Source: a virus. Taken from it: a stretch of DNA of 64,000 bases. The stretch is from IMG/VR virus record IMGVR_UViG_3300037504_000588, positions 1 through 64,000 of that record; one strand, given 5' to 3'. The notes under the pieces were generated by a model that worked only from the letters and a program-made list of their open reading frames with translations, did not search any database and had not been told where the DNA came from. The position numbers and the translations under genes were made by a program. Every line of letters begins with the position of its first letter. The stretch's first letter is position 1. Shown here piece after piece: positions 17,673 through 25,946 of the stretch.

Positions 17673-18647
17673 ATGACAAAAGAAAACACTATTACAATAA
17701 ATCAAGTAATTTCTAATATTGAAAAAAGATTTGGAAAAGAAGCAATCGCAGGAAAACAAGAAGGGGTTGAGTTTGTTTCTTCTGGCTCAATTTCCCTTGA
17801 TGTTGCATTAGGAGGAGGATGGGCTAAAGGAAGGATTGCTGAGATATATGGATGGGAAAGTAGTGGTAAGACAACAGTAGCCTTACATCTTGCAGCAGAA
17901 ATACAAAGGTTAGGTAAGGCTGTTGTTTATATAGATACAGAGAATTCTCTTGACACAGTCTATGCACATAAGTTGGGAGTAAATATTGAAGATAAGGGTG
18001 GTTTGTGGTATTTAAGTCAACCGGAAGATGGAGAAACAGCAATTGAAATAGGAAGAGAGTTTGCAAAATCGAAAGATGTAGGGTTAGTAGTGTTTGACAG
18101 TGTAACCTCTATGTTACCCCGTGCACAAATACAGGGAGAAGCAGGTGATCAAAAAATGGGGTTGTTGGCAAGATTAATGTCACAATACATGCCAACATTA
18201 AAAGACCCGATAAAACGCTCAGGTTGCATTATTTTATTTATCAATCAATTGCGTGAAAAAATTGGAGTAATGTTCGGAAGCTCCGAAACTACAACAGGTG
18301 GCAATGCTCTTAAATTTTATGCATCGCAAAGGGTAAAGATTTCAAGAAGCGGACAAACTAAAGACAACAATAACGATATAATAGCTAACGGAACAAAATG
18401 TAAAGTGGTTAAAAACAAAGTTGATTTACCTTTTAAAGAGGCGTTATTTAAAATACGCTTTGGGGAAGGTATTGACAAGCTAAGTGAAATTATTGATATA
18501 GCTGCAGATGCTAATATTATACAAAAAAGGGGAAGTTGGTATAATTATGGAGACATTAAACTTGGACAAGGTGAAGAGAAAGTAAGAGAACTTTTGAAAG
18601 ATAATCCTGAACTTGTAGAAGAAATTAAACAAAAAATAAAACAATAA
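17673..18647 (+). CDS. recA: RecA-family recombinase
   Basis: The 324-residue protein begins with SSGSISLDVALGGGWAKGR and has Walker A GWESSGKTT (about residues 63-71), VYIDTEN, LVVFDSVTSMLPRAQ (Walker B region), FINQLREKIGVMFGSSETTTGGNALKF split over the L1/L2 region, and a C-terminal core ending in a Lys/Glu-rich tail. The order is that of bacterial RecA; it is slightly shorter than typical host RecA (about 340-350). It should catalyse strand invasion in phage recombination-dependent replication, with neighbours SbcD and SbcC making the ssDNA ends. Confidence 0.95.
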   Translation: MTKENTITINQVISNIEKRFGKEAIAGKQEGVEFVSSGSISLDVALGGGWAKGRIAEIYGWESSGKTTVALHLAAEIQRLGKAVVYIDTENSLDTVYAHKLGVNIEDKGGLWYLSQPEDGETAIEIGREFAKSKDVGLVVFDSVTSMLPRAQIQGEAGDQKMGLLARLMSQYMPTLKDPIKRSGCIILFINQLREKIGVMFGSSETTTGGNALKFYASQRVKISRSGQTKDNNNDIIANGTKCKVVKNKVDLPFKEALFKIRFGEGIDKLSEIIDIAADANIIQKRGSWYNYGDIKLGQGEEKVRELLKDNPELVEEIKQKIKQ

Positions 18648-18652
18648 TTACT

Positions 18653-20656
18653 ATGTTTTTAAATTCATTATATTTAAAAAATTTTATTTCTTTTGAAGAA
18701 CAAGAATATGTTTTTAAAAGAGGTGTTCCTGTTTTAATTCAAGGAAAAAATTATTACAGAGAAGGGCAAGAAAGTAATGGAAGTGGTAAAACTGCTTTGC
18801 AGGCAGGAGTAGAATATTGTTTATTGAAAACAACTTCACGTAAAGAAAGGGACGTAAATCTTATTCGCAGAGGCTATAAGCAATCTATCTTGAAATTAAA
18901 TGTAGAATGTCCTATAAGGAAAGAAACGTTGAAGATACTAAGGGAGATTAATTTAAAAGGCTCTTCTACATGCAGGATAGAAATAAATAATGAAGAATTA
19001 TTTGACACAAAGAAAGGTAATGGAACCAATGACGAAGCAAATAATTTTATTATGAAATGGTTTGCATTTGAAGATAAAGAAGATTTAAAGAATTATTATA
19101 TAATGAATAAAGAAAGTCACAGATCATTCTTTAAATCTTCTAATACTAAAAAACTTGAATTAATTGCCAGATTATATGACTTTTCAAGTATAGATAATGC
19201 GGTTATAAAATTAAATAATAAAATATCTGAAAAAGAAAAAGAAGTTTCAAAGTTACAAGAAGAAATTTATAAAATAGAAGGTAAGATTGAAGCAAATGAA
19301 GAAAGTATTGAATCTTCGTCTTCTAAAAAAGATTGGGAAAAGCAAAAAGAATTAAAAATAAAAGAAAAAGATGTTGAGATTATAAATGAAGAAAAATTAT
19401 TAAAAGAATTAGAAAACGATATATTTAAAAATAAAAAGGAAAAAGATTCATTACAAAATGAAATTGGTAAAATAAATAATGAAATTAATGAAGTTACAAA
19501 AGATTTAAAGGAAAAATCAAAAGAGTTTGAAGGAAATATTGAAAAACTTGAAGCAAAAAAGGAAGATAGTCAATCTTTAATAGATGAAAGCAATGATATT
19601 AAAGATAGCTATAATCAAGAACTTGAAAAAATAAACAAAAAACTTTCTTCTATTAACAAAAATTTGATGGATTCTGTTGTTTGTCCAAATTGTGAATTTG
19701 AATTTTTACCGGGAAAAGATGTTGATGTAAAAGAAGAAGAAAAAAGGAAGAATGAAATTGAAGAAAGTCTTAAGTCTATTAATAATAGCATTAAGGAATG
19801 TCAAGAGTTAATAGATAACGGAAAAGAGCAAAAATTAGCCTTTAAAGAAAAAATTAAAAATGAACAAGAGAAAAAACAAATTAAAACTAAAAAAATAAGA
19901 GAATCTCTTGAATCAATTGAAGAAAATTTAAATACAAAAAAGAAAAATCTTTCAAGTGTTGAAGAATCTATTTATGCCAAAGAACAAAAAAAGAAAAGAT
20001 ATAGTGATAATATAAAAACCATTAAGGAAGAAAAAGCAAATATTATAAAGGAGGAATACAATGATAAATACATTTTACAATTAAAAGAAAAAAATAAAGA
20101 ATATTTAACAGATAAAACAAACAAAGAAGATGAAGTGTCTTTAATAGAAGAAGAAATAACATCTTTAAAGAAATGGATTAGCGATTTTAATAAATTTAAA
20201 ATGTTTCTTTCTAATAAAGTCTTATTAATTATTCAAAATAAAATTAATAAATGTTTAAAAGATATGAAAAGCGAATTACGTGTTAAAATTGAAGGATTTA
20301 AGCAAAATTCTGATGGAACACTTAAAGAACAGATCACTCCTTATGTTTTAGATAATTCAGATATTTGTTCTTTTAATAGTTTTTCAGGAGGAGAAAGAGC
20401 GAGATTAAATTATGCAGAAATTGTAGCAATACAAGAGCTTATAAACAATTCTCATCCTCACGGAGGGTTAGATTTAATGTGGGCTGATGAAATTAATGAA
20501 GGATTAGACCCACTGGGTACTGTTAATGTGCTTAAATCTTTAAAACACTTAAATAAAACTATTTTGTTAACTACCCATGTTTCGGTTGATGATATGTATG
20601 ATAATAAAATAGTTGTGGAAAATAGAAATGGGGTAAGTAAAATACAAACAAATTAA
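18653..20656 (+). CDS. sbcC: SbcC/Rad50-like (T4 gp46-type) ATPase
   Basis: The 667-residue protein has an N-terminal ABC-type ATPase half with ESNGSGKTALQAG (Walker A, about residue 43), two long Lys/Glu coiled-coil arms separated by a CPNCEFEFLPG hook (CxxC that dimerises with zinc, about residue 345), and the C-terminal half with FSGGERARLNYAE (signature) and LDLMWADEINEGLD (Walker B). It begins five bases after recA. It partners the SbcD-like nuclease at 16672 for end resection. Confidence 0.93.
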   Translation: MFLNSLYLKNFISFEEQEYVFKRGVPVLIQGKNYYREGQESNGSGKTALQAGVEYCLLKTTSRKERDVNLIRRGYKQSILKLNVECPIRKETLKILREINLKGSSTCRIEINNEELFDTKKGNGTNDEANNFIMKWFAFEDKEDLKNYYIMNKESHRSFFKSSNTKKLELIARLYDFSSIDNAVIKLNNKISEKEKEVSKLQEEIYKIEGKIEANEESIESSSSKKDWEKQKELKIKEKDVEIINEEKLLKELENDIFKNKKEKDSLQNEIGKINNEINEVTKDLKEKSKEFEGNIEKLEAKKEDSQSLIDESNDIKDSYNQELEKINKKLSSINKNLMDSVVCPNCEFEFLPGKDVDVKEEEKRKNEIEESLKSINNSIKECQELIDNGKEQKLAFKEKIKNEQEKKQIKTKKIRESLESIEENLNTKKKNLSSVEESIYAKEQKKKRYSDNIKTIKEEKANIIKEEYNDKYILQLKEKNKEYLTDKTNKEDEVSLIEEEITSLKKWISDFNKFKMFLSNKVLLIIQNKINKCLKDMKSELRVKIEGFKQNSDGTLKEQITPYVLDNSDICSFNSFSGGERARLNYAEIVAIQELINNSHPHGGLDLMWADEINEGLDPLGTVNVLKSLKHLNKTILLTTHVSVDDMYDNKIVVENRNGVSKIQTN

Positions 20657-20686
20657 TTATATTTATAAACCTTTAAATTAAAAAAA

Positions 20687-21073
20687 ATGGAAATATTAAA
20701 TTCTATATTGTTTTCTTCTATTATTGCGATAGCAGTGGTTTTTGGAATGGTTTACGTTAATAAGTATAAATGGATGAGGTATCACGAAAAAGCTGTTGGG
20801 GTAACTTGGGCTAATTTAAGCAAGGAATTAAGAATATTAATCAGATCATTTATGATTATTATAGGATTCTCCTGGTGTTCAATTGCCATAATAACTGTAT
20901 GTTTTTATCATCTAACAAAGGATATACCTATATCTATAATTCCAATATTTTTGATGAATATAGGGACATTTATTGGGTCTTTTAAGTTAAAGTTTGATAC
21001 AAGAGGTAATCCTCCTGTATGGTTGTCTCTTTTATTATTTATTATTATGATATTTTTAGTTTTAAATTTTTAA
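20687..21073 (+). CDS. Membrane protein of unknown function
   Basis: The 128-residue protein shows four hydrophobic segments: ILFSSIIAIAVVFGMVY, FMIIIGFSWCSIAIITVCF, IIPIFLMNIGTFIGSF and LSLLLFIIMIFLVLNF. No catalytic motif is visible. It lies between sbcC and the resolvase gene. Four segments do not match a classical small holin well, and I make no functional claim. Confidence 0.65.
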   Translation: MEILNSILFSSIIAIAVVFGMVYVNKYKWMRYHEKAVGVTWANLSKELRILIRSFMIIIGFSWCSIAIITVCFYHLTKDIPISIIPIFLMNIGTFIGSFKLKFDTRGNPPVWLSLLLFIIMIFLVLNF

Positions 21074-21081
21074 TATATATT

Positions 21082-21564
21082 ATGAAAATATTAGCAATAG
21101 ATCAAGGAGACGTTGAAAGTGGTTATATTATTATGACAGATAAAGAAGAGATTATAGAAAAAGGTAAAATAAATAATGAAGAATTATTAAAAATCATTAA
21201 GCGCAATAATATAACAGAGCTTGCGATAGAAAAAATTAAAAGTTTTGGAATGTCTGTTGGTCAGACAACTTTTGATAGCTGTGTGTGGGCAGGCAGGTTT
21301 ATACAATGTTTTTTGGATAATGGAGGAGTAAGGTTTCAGGAGATACCCAGAAAAACTAAAGAAGGAGTTTGTAAACATATTTGCAAGAACTCTAATGCAA
21401 CAGATTCAAATATTCGACAGGCATTGATTGATCGTTATGAACCTAATTTAAAACCACGTCAACGACCAAAAAATAAATTAAAAGGGGTATCAAAGGATAT
21501 TTGGTCAGCATTGTCCATATGTGTAACTTATATAGATAAATTTATTAAAAAAGAGGAGGGATAG
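21082..21564 (+). CDS. RuvC-like Holliday junction resolvase (RNase H fold)
   Basis: The frame is open from 21019, but the ATG at 21082 places the conserved start MKILAIDQGDVESGY correctly (160 residues). The first Asp (DQG), ELAIEKIKSFG (second acidic residue, Glu) and the C-terminal KGVSKDIWSALSICVTYID (terminal acidic residues) make the DEDD-type active site of the RuvC family as found in phages. It would resolve recombination or packaging junctions made by the RecA/SbcCD module just upstream. Confidence 0.75.
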   Translation: MKILAIDQGDVESGYIIMTDKEEIIEKGKINNEELLKIIKRNNITELAIEKIKSFGMSVGQTTFDSCVWAGRFIQCFLDNGGVRFQEIPRKTKEGVCKHICKNSNATDSNIRQALIDRYEPNLKPRQRPKNKLKGVSKDIWSALSICVTYIDKFIKKEEG

Positions 21565-21882
21565 ATGTCAAATAATTTTAAATGCATTGATTGTGATAAT
21601 TATTTTTTTATACCAAATTATTATTACAAGATTAATGCTAAAGATGGTCAAGTTGAATGGTACGATAAGTATGATAGAATTAAATGTAACAAATGTAACT
21701 CAAAAAACATACAATCTTTATCCAAACAAGGATATGGAGCTCCATTTATCGGTAAATTCAGAGGAATGACATCTTTTGAAAAAAAACAAGTATTAAAAAA
21801 ACGTGCAGCTCAAAAAGCAAAAACAGATTCAGAGATATTGGATCGTAAAGCACATAATAATAATAAATTTAAAGGAATATAA
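21565..21882 (+). CDS. Zinc-ribbon protein
   Basis: The 105-residue protein starts immediately after the resolvase stop. It has FKCIDCDNYF at the N-terminus and IKCNKCNSKNI at about residues 40-50, a CxxC...CxxC zinc ribbon, then a Lys/Arg-rich helical tail. DNA or RNA binding is a reasonable guess but not shown. Confidence 0.7.
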   Translation: MSNNFKCIDCDNYFFIPNYYYKINAKDGQVEWYDKYDRIKCNKCNSKNIQSLSKQGYGAPFIGKFRGMTSFEKKQVLKKRAAQKAKTDSEILDRKAHNNNKFKGI

Positions 21883-21884
21883 AG

Positions 21885-22166
21885 ATGATAACAAAAGAAA
21901 AATTTAAAATCATTAAGGATATAATTTCGTGGGAAGTAAAGGTTATATACATTGAAGATTTGGGTTTTTTTAACCCTGAAAAATTCACCCCCTCCTATAG
22001 CCAAAATGGAATTGAATTCCATGAACTTGAAGGGTATGATATAACACATCTAATTGATAACTTTAGTTCAAATTATGATTCTAAAAAATTTATTTCACAA
22101 ATTGAAAAAATGAACAAAATTCATTTAAAAATACATAAATCAATAAAATTTATTGTGTTCATGTGA
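21885..22166 (+). CDS. Hypothetical protein
   Basis: The 93-residue protein follows closely on the zinc-ribbon gene. It contains KVIYIEDLGFFNPEKFTPS and FHELEGYDITHLIDNF. I do not recognise it. A terminator lies 40 bases downstream, so it is the last gene of the recombination block. Confidence 0.55.
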   Translation: MITKEKFKIIKDIISWEVKVIYIEDLGFFNPEKFTPSYSQNGIEFHELEGYDITHLIDNFSSNYDSKKFISQIEKMNKIHLKIHKSIKFIVFM

Positions 22167-22205
22167 AAACAATGTAAAAATAATGAATTTTTATTAATTT
22201 ATATA

Positions 22206-22238
22206 AAAGTGGTTTCTAAATAGTTACCACTTTTTTTA
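22206..22238 (+). terminator. Rho-independent terminator
   Basis: AAAGTGGT (22206-22213) and ACCACTTT (22226-22233) form an 8-bp stem followed by a T run. It separates the recombination operon from the promoter at 22269. Confidence 0.8.
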
Positions 22239-22268
22239 TATTTTTTTTAAAAAATAATTGTAAAAATA

Positions 22269-22300
22269 TTTTGTTTTTATATATAAAAGTATTATATTTG
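22269..22300 (+). promoter_or_regulatory. Bacteroidota-type promoter (55-bp repeat copy 1)
   Basis: TTTTG (22269-22273), 19-base spacer, TATATTTG (22293-22300). It lies in a 55-bp block (22256-22310) that differs by two bases from blocks at 27256-27310 and 44946-45000, which are identical to each other. A leader containing AAACCTAAAAACG precedes the ATG at 22343. Confidence 0.88.
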
Positions 22301-22342
22301 TATTGTATTTTAATATTTTTTAAACCTAAAAACGCAAGAATT

Positions 22343-22657
22343 ATGAAAGCAACAGAAATTAATTTAAAAAAAGACGGTTTTAATTTTAACTGCAACACTT
22401 ATCCAGCTCGCTCACATTACAGGTTTACCATGCGCTTAGGATGTGTTTTTCCTACAACAAGAGCACAAGCAAAATACTTTATTACAGAAGATATTTGGTT
22501 AGATGTATTAAACGGTGATGATGTTGAAACGGTTGAATCTATGCTTGTTAAGCATGGATTTGAAGGGGATTACAGATTTACAAAATCAAAAAAATGGGTT
22601 AGGCTTCAAAACCAAATTGATTTACACGAAGCATTAAAAAAAGAATATAACTTATGA
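22343..22657 (+). CDS. Hypothetical protein
   Basis: The frame is open from 22271 but that would start inside the promoter; the ATG at 22343 follows the promoter and the conserved leader, giving 104 residues. The sequence (FNFNCNTYPARSHYRFTMRLGCVFPTT split by short gaps) contains no motif I can name. Confidence 0.65.
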   Translation: MKATEINLKKDGFNFNCNTYPARSHYRFTMRLGCVFPTTRAQAKYFITEDIWLDVLNGDDVETVESMLVKHGFEGDYRFTKSKKWVRLQNQIDLHEALKKEYNL

Positions 22658-22763
22658 ATAACGAGCAATCAAACGGGCAACAAAAATTATTTCATATACA
22701 AAATATTAAATTTTATAAAATGAAAACAAAGAACGAAATTATTAAACAGTAAATAACATTGAT

Positions 22764-23051
22764 ATGAAAAATAAAAATAACAATACAATAGAAACTGAGA
22801 CCATACCGTATGATGCGATGTTAGCAGCTGATCTTTTTAAGAGTGGGAAGGCATATTATTGTCAGCATTACCCAAGCCGTGAAGAGTGGCTTATACTTGG
22901 CATAAGTAAAGACTTTAAAAAAGTGTGTGTTGCTGGTTGGCCTCCAACAATTGCTAATGCGGAGGATTGTGAATTATGGAAACTTGCAAGGGATTTGACA
23001 GAAGATGAAATTGAATATAGACAAAAAGAATTTGGCAGCGGGTGGCTTTAG
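22764..23051 (+). CDS. Hypothetical protein
   Basis: This 95-residue protein contains YYCQHYPSREEWLILGIS and VCVAGWPPTIANAEDCELW, a pattern seen in phage proteins of unknown function. A 10-codon ORF (22720-22752) lies upstream and looks like the start of another small gene that is broken. The following spacer begins with GCTAAC, as at other cassette-like junctions in this region. Confidence 0.6.
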   Translation: MKNKNNNTIETETIPYDAMLAADLFKSGKAYYCQHYPSREEWLILGISKDFKKVCVAGWPPTIANAEDCELWKLARDLTEDEIEYRQKEFGSGWL

Positions 23052-23169
23052 GCTTGCTGCTAACCATTATATATAAAATCAACAACGAAATAAAATAAAT
23101 TATTAACCAACAATGCTGAATAAATATGCCGATAATGGCGTTTGATGTATTGTTATAAAAAATGTTTTT

Positions 23170-23364
23170 ATGAAAGATGTAGAGATAGTGTATTGGGGTA
23201 AAACACCTTTAACAAACATAGATGTATATATGTTAAATATAATTAATGAAGATGGAACTAAAACACCTGTTTATAGTAATGATAGGGTGTTTGAGGATGT
23301 ACGGTTGATGTGTGATTATGAAACGGCAACAGCTAAAAAAGTAGAACTGTTAAATGTTTTATAA
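23170..23364 (+). CDS. Hypothetical protein
   Basis: The 64-residue protein MKDVEIVYWGKTPLTNIDVY... has no family I recognise. Its TAA stop forms the left end (TAAC) of the attC-like dyad at 23362, the arrangement expected for a gene in a cassette. Confidence 0.5.
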   Translation: MKDVEIVYWGKTPLTNIDVYMLNIINEDGTKTPVYSNDRVFEDVRLMCDYETATAKKVELLNVL

Positions 23365-23437
23365 CGGTAAGCATAAGGCAAGTGCCTAAACGAATATTGA
23401 ATAAATGGACTACAACGTTGAGCGTATGCGCCTGTTG
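23362..23437 (+). repeat. attC-like imperfect dyad
   Basis: Outer TAAC (23362-23365) pairs with GTTG (23434-23437), and inner GCATA (23371-23375) pairs with TATGC (23425-23429). A local hairpin AGGC/GCCT lies within. The element starts in the stop codon of the preceding gene and ends 39 bases before the next ATG. Confidence 0.45.
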
Positions 23438-23475
23438 GCGTTTTGGTTGAAATTACAAACCTTAAAAACAGACAA

Positions 23476-24024
23476 ATGATAAACGAGATACGAAACGACA
23501 AAAGTAAGATGGCTATGCAGTATGACACATTGTTATGCCCCGTTATTTTAGACGCCTGCTGTGGTAGTAGAATGTTTTGGTTTGACAAGAAGAATCCAAA
23601 TTGTTTATTCATAGATAAACGAAGCGAGACAGTAACAGCAAAAGACAGCAGTCAAAAAAGTGGTTTAAGAACTATTGAAGTAAAACCTGACTTGATTGCG
23701 GACTTTACAGATATGCCTTTTGAAGATGAGCAATTTGCAATGGTGGTATTTGACCCACCACATCTAAAAACCCTTGGACAAAATAGCTGGATGGCTAAGA
23801 AGTATGGAAGATTGCCTAATGATTGGGAATATATGATTGCAAAGGGTTTTGATGAATGTATGCGAGTGTTGAAACCAGAGGGAACTTTAATCTTCAAATG
23901 GAATGAGCACGAAATTAAATCAAAGCAGGTTTTAGACCTAATACCTTATAAGCCACTTTTTGGACATACAACAGGGAGACAATCTAAAACAATTTGGATG
24001 GCTTTTATGAAGGGTGTCTCCTAA
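23476..24024 (+). CDS. Class I SAM-dependent methyltransferase (phage type)
   Basis: I choose the ATG at 23476 (182 residues); the frame extends upstream only via a TTG. The protein reads ILDACCGSRMFWFDK (motif I), LFIDKRSET, VKPDLIADFTDMPF, MVVFDPPHLKTLG (motif IV-like DPPH) and LKPEGTLIFKWNEHEI, then PLFGHTTGRQSKTIW. This is a frequent phage methyltransferase whose substrate is not established to my knowledge. DPPH suggests amino-group methylation, possibly DNA. Confidence 0.85.
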   Translation: MINEIRNDKSKMAMQYDTLLCPVILDACCGSRMFWFDKKNPNCLFIDKRSETVTAKDSSQKSGLRTIEVKPDLIADFTDMPFEDEQFAMVVFDPPHLKTLGQNSWMAKKYGRLPNDWEYMIAKGFDECMRVLKPEGTLIFKWNEHEIKSKQVLDLIPYKPLFGHTTGRQSKTIWMAFMKGVS

Positions 24025-24063
24025 GTAATTTTTATTGTACCTATTTAGGTGTTATTTTTTACG

Positions 24064-24098
24064 AATTATTAACCATAAAATTTTATAAAATGAAAACA
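24064..24098 (+). repeat. Leader repeat copy A
   Basis: A 35-bp sequence covering the leader and first codons (AATTATTAACCATAAAATTT...ATGAAAACA) is identical to 24466-24500. Each copy contains the start codon of a different small gene. Confidence 0.85.
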
Positions 24099-24377
24099 CA
24101 TATTATCCCAAGAAGAAAAGGAAAAACAACCGAACTTATAAAAAAATCCGCTGAAACTGGTGACTATATAGTTTGCCATAAACTTGATGAAGCGAATAGA
24201 ATACAAGTAGAGGCTCAAGAAATGGGACTACAAATACCACTACCAATCACTTATGATGAATTTTTGAAGAAACGATATTACGGAAAAGATATCAGCGGTT
24301 TTTTGATTGATAATGCAGATATGTTCTTGCAATCACTTTCAAATGTGCCAATAAACAGTATTACAGTTAGCTCTTAA
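24090..24377 (+). CDS. Hypothetical P-loop-like protein
   Basis: The 95-residue protein starts at the ATG inside the leader repeat. MKTHIIPRRKGKTTELIKKS resembles a Walker A loop, and GFLIDNADMFL later resembles a Walker B strand. It is short for an ATPase and may be a minimal or truncated P-loop domain. Confidence 0.6.
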   Translation: MKTHIIPRRKGKTTELIKKSAETGDYIVCHKLDEANRIQVEAQEMGLQIPLPITYDEFLKKRYYGKDISGFLIDNADMFLQSLSNVPINSITVSS

Positions 24378-24465
24378 TTGCGCACAACTATTATATATAA
24401 AACCAACAATGTAAACATTTGAATATGAATGTAAAACACAAATCAACTTTAGCAAATTTCAAAAC

Positions 24466-24500
24466 AATTATTAACCATAAAATTTTATAAAATGAAAACA
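24466..24500 (+). repeat. Leader repeat copy B
   Basis: Identical over 35 bases to 24064-24098 and includes the start codon at 24492. The identity at two unrelated genes suggests leader exchange by recombination. Confidence 0.85.
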
Positions 24501-24686
24501 ATAAAAACAAACGATACAACAACAATTAAACTTCACAAACTTCCAACTTCAACTCTTAAAGAAATAATAAGTTTGCAAGAAAACACCCCAGAAAGTAATA
24601 TTATATGTAGAGAATGTTACGAAGAGCTTCTCAAAAGAGGAAAAATTAAACCAAAATTTGAAACTAAAAATGTAAAAAAACGATAA
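24492..24686 (+). CDS. Hypothetical protein
   Basis: A basic 64-residue protein with LPTSTLKEIISLQENTPES and IICRECYEELLKRGKIK. It shares its leader with the gene at 24090 but not its coding sequence. Confidence 0.55.
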   Translation: MKTIKTNDTTTIKLHKLPTSTLKEIISLQENTPESNIICRECYEELLKRGKIKPKFETKNVKKR

Positions 24687-24706
24687 AATTTAAAAACAAA
24701 GATAAA

Positions 24707-25054
24707 ATGATAACAACCAATATAAAAATAAAAAATGAACCTGAATTCCATCAAAACACATCTATTGAATTTACAGATTCAGGAATGATACTAAGGGTTT
24801 CAATTAATATCCCCTATTCTTTAATTAAATATCTACCATATTGCAATGTATCAAAAGGTAAAGAATTGTGGGTTTATGCTTTAAGCAAAGAAATTAAATC
24901 TGGTGCAATTAAAAAAGAAAGAGTTCAGCAATTACATAATCATTTAATTAAAAATTGTATGATCATTATAAGAGAAGCAAAAAAGAAACACCTCAATGAT
25001 CAAATTTTAAAAATTAAAAACAGACAACCTAAACAATTAACTTTTTTTAATTAA
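24707..25054 (+). CDS. Hypothetical protein
   Basis: The 115-residue protein contains FTDSGMILRVSINIPYSLIKYL and a basic C-terminal helix (REAKKKHLNDQILKIKNR). No family is recognised. It ends with QLTFFN and is followed by an AT-rich gap of 113 bases. Confidence 0.55.
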   Translation: MITTNIKIKNEPEFHQNTSIEFTDSGMILRVSINIPYSLIKYLPYCNVSKGKELWVYALSKEIKSGAIKKERVQQLHNHLIKNCMIIIREAKKKHLNDQILKIKNRQPKQLTFFN

Positions 25055-25167
25055 TTTTACATTAAAATCTTAAATATAAGAGGGTTTTTGTGAATAATAG
25101 TATAAAGTTATTATTTAACTTTAATCTTTCTTATATACCTTTAAAAACCATTAAAAATTTAACAATT

Positions 25168-25344
25168 ATGGCAACACAAAATCTATTTGAAAAGATTGTA
25201 AAAGACTACCAAGAAGAAATTTTTAAATCATCCGGGAAACAAATAACAAGAGAGCAAGCCATTGAAAGTCTCAAAAATCATGGAATATATAATCCTAACT
25301 GTGATAATATTAATAAAATTGAAAAAAACAACATCATAAAATAA
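25168..25344 (+). CDS. Hypothetical protein
   Basis: The ATG at 25168 (58 residues) is preferred over an upstream in-frame one because it follows a leader of the phage's usual AT-rich type. It has FEKIVKDYQEEIFKSSGKQI and EQAIESLKNHGIYNP, suggesting two or three helices. It ends eight bases before the next gene. Confidence 0.55.
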   Translation: MATQNLFEKIVKDYQEEIFKSSGKQITREQAIESLKNHGIYNPNCDNINKIEKNNIIK

Positions 25345-25352
25345 GATTATAT

Positions 25353-25781
25353 ATGGGGAAAGGAAATAAAAAAAGAACACCTCTAAATGAAAGATTAATG
25401 TTATATAATCAAAAGTATGGAGATAAAAGGTTCTATCTTTATAATATTCACATTAATCAAAAAGCTGTTATAGAGAATCAATTCTACCTCCTGGATTTGT
25501 ATGATATATGTATATTTCAAGCAGTCAAAGAAATATCAGGAGGAGGATTCTGTGGGAGAATGGAAGATGAATTAGGAGTGTGGTATAATATAACAGAAAA
25601 TTTAATAATTAGTTACGTTCCTATAATAGGAATTACAAACAAAACAGCAATTTCTAATAGATTGGTTAAATTAGAAGATTATAAATTAATAGAAAGAAAC
25701 CCAAAAAATTCTCCAGGTAGAAAGAAATATTTGAGGCTTGGTTCAAATGCCCATAAACTAACATTTTGCGAACATAAGTAA
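25353..25781 (+). CDS. Winged-helix protein, possible replication initiator
   Basis: The 142-residue protein contains a likely winged-helix segment: LLDLYDICIFQAVKEI, IGITNKTAISNRLVKLEDYKL and IERNPKN...GRKKYLRLG (wing). This order of helix, recognition helix and wing is usual for phage replication and helper proteins. It lies immediately before a strikingly AT-rich gap and an SF2 helicase, which fits an initiator next to an origin, but that is inference. Confidence 0.6.
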   Translation: MGKGNKKRTPLNERLMLYNQKYGDKRFYLYNIHINQKAVIENQFYLLDLYDICIFQAVKEISGGGFCGRMEDELGVWYNITENLIISYVPIIGITNKTAISNRLVKLEDYKLIERNPKNSPGRKKYLRLGSNAHKLTFCEHK

Positions 25782-25946
25782 ATTCTAAATAATATTTAAA
25801 TATTATTATAATAAATAATAAATATTATTTCTATTAACTTTAAATATTATTATAATTTATCGAATATATATATAATATAATAATATAGAAAAATAGGTAA
25901 GGGAAGCTAACGCTTCTAATCTTTTTTTTTAAAAAGAAAAAAATAA
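25782..25946. other. Extremely AT-rich intergenic region (candidate origin or UTR)
   Basis: This 165-base region is almost pure A/T for its first 120 bases, with repeated AATATTATT-type words. Near its end a short hairpin (GAAGC, 25903-25907; GCTTC, 25912-25916) is followed by a long T run, which could be a weak terminator. Its place between a winged-helix protein and a helicase makes it a candidate replication origin. Confidence 0.35.
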
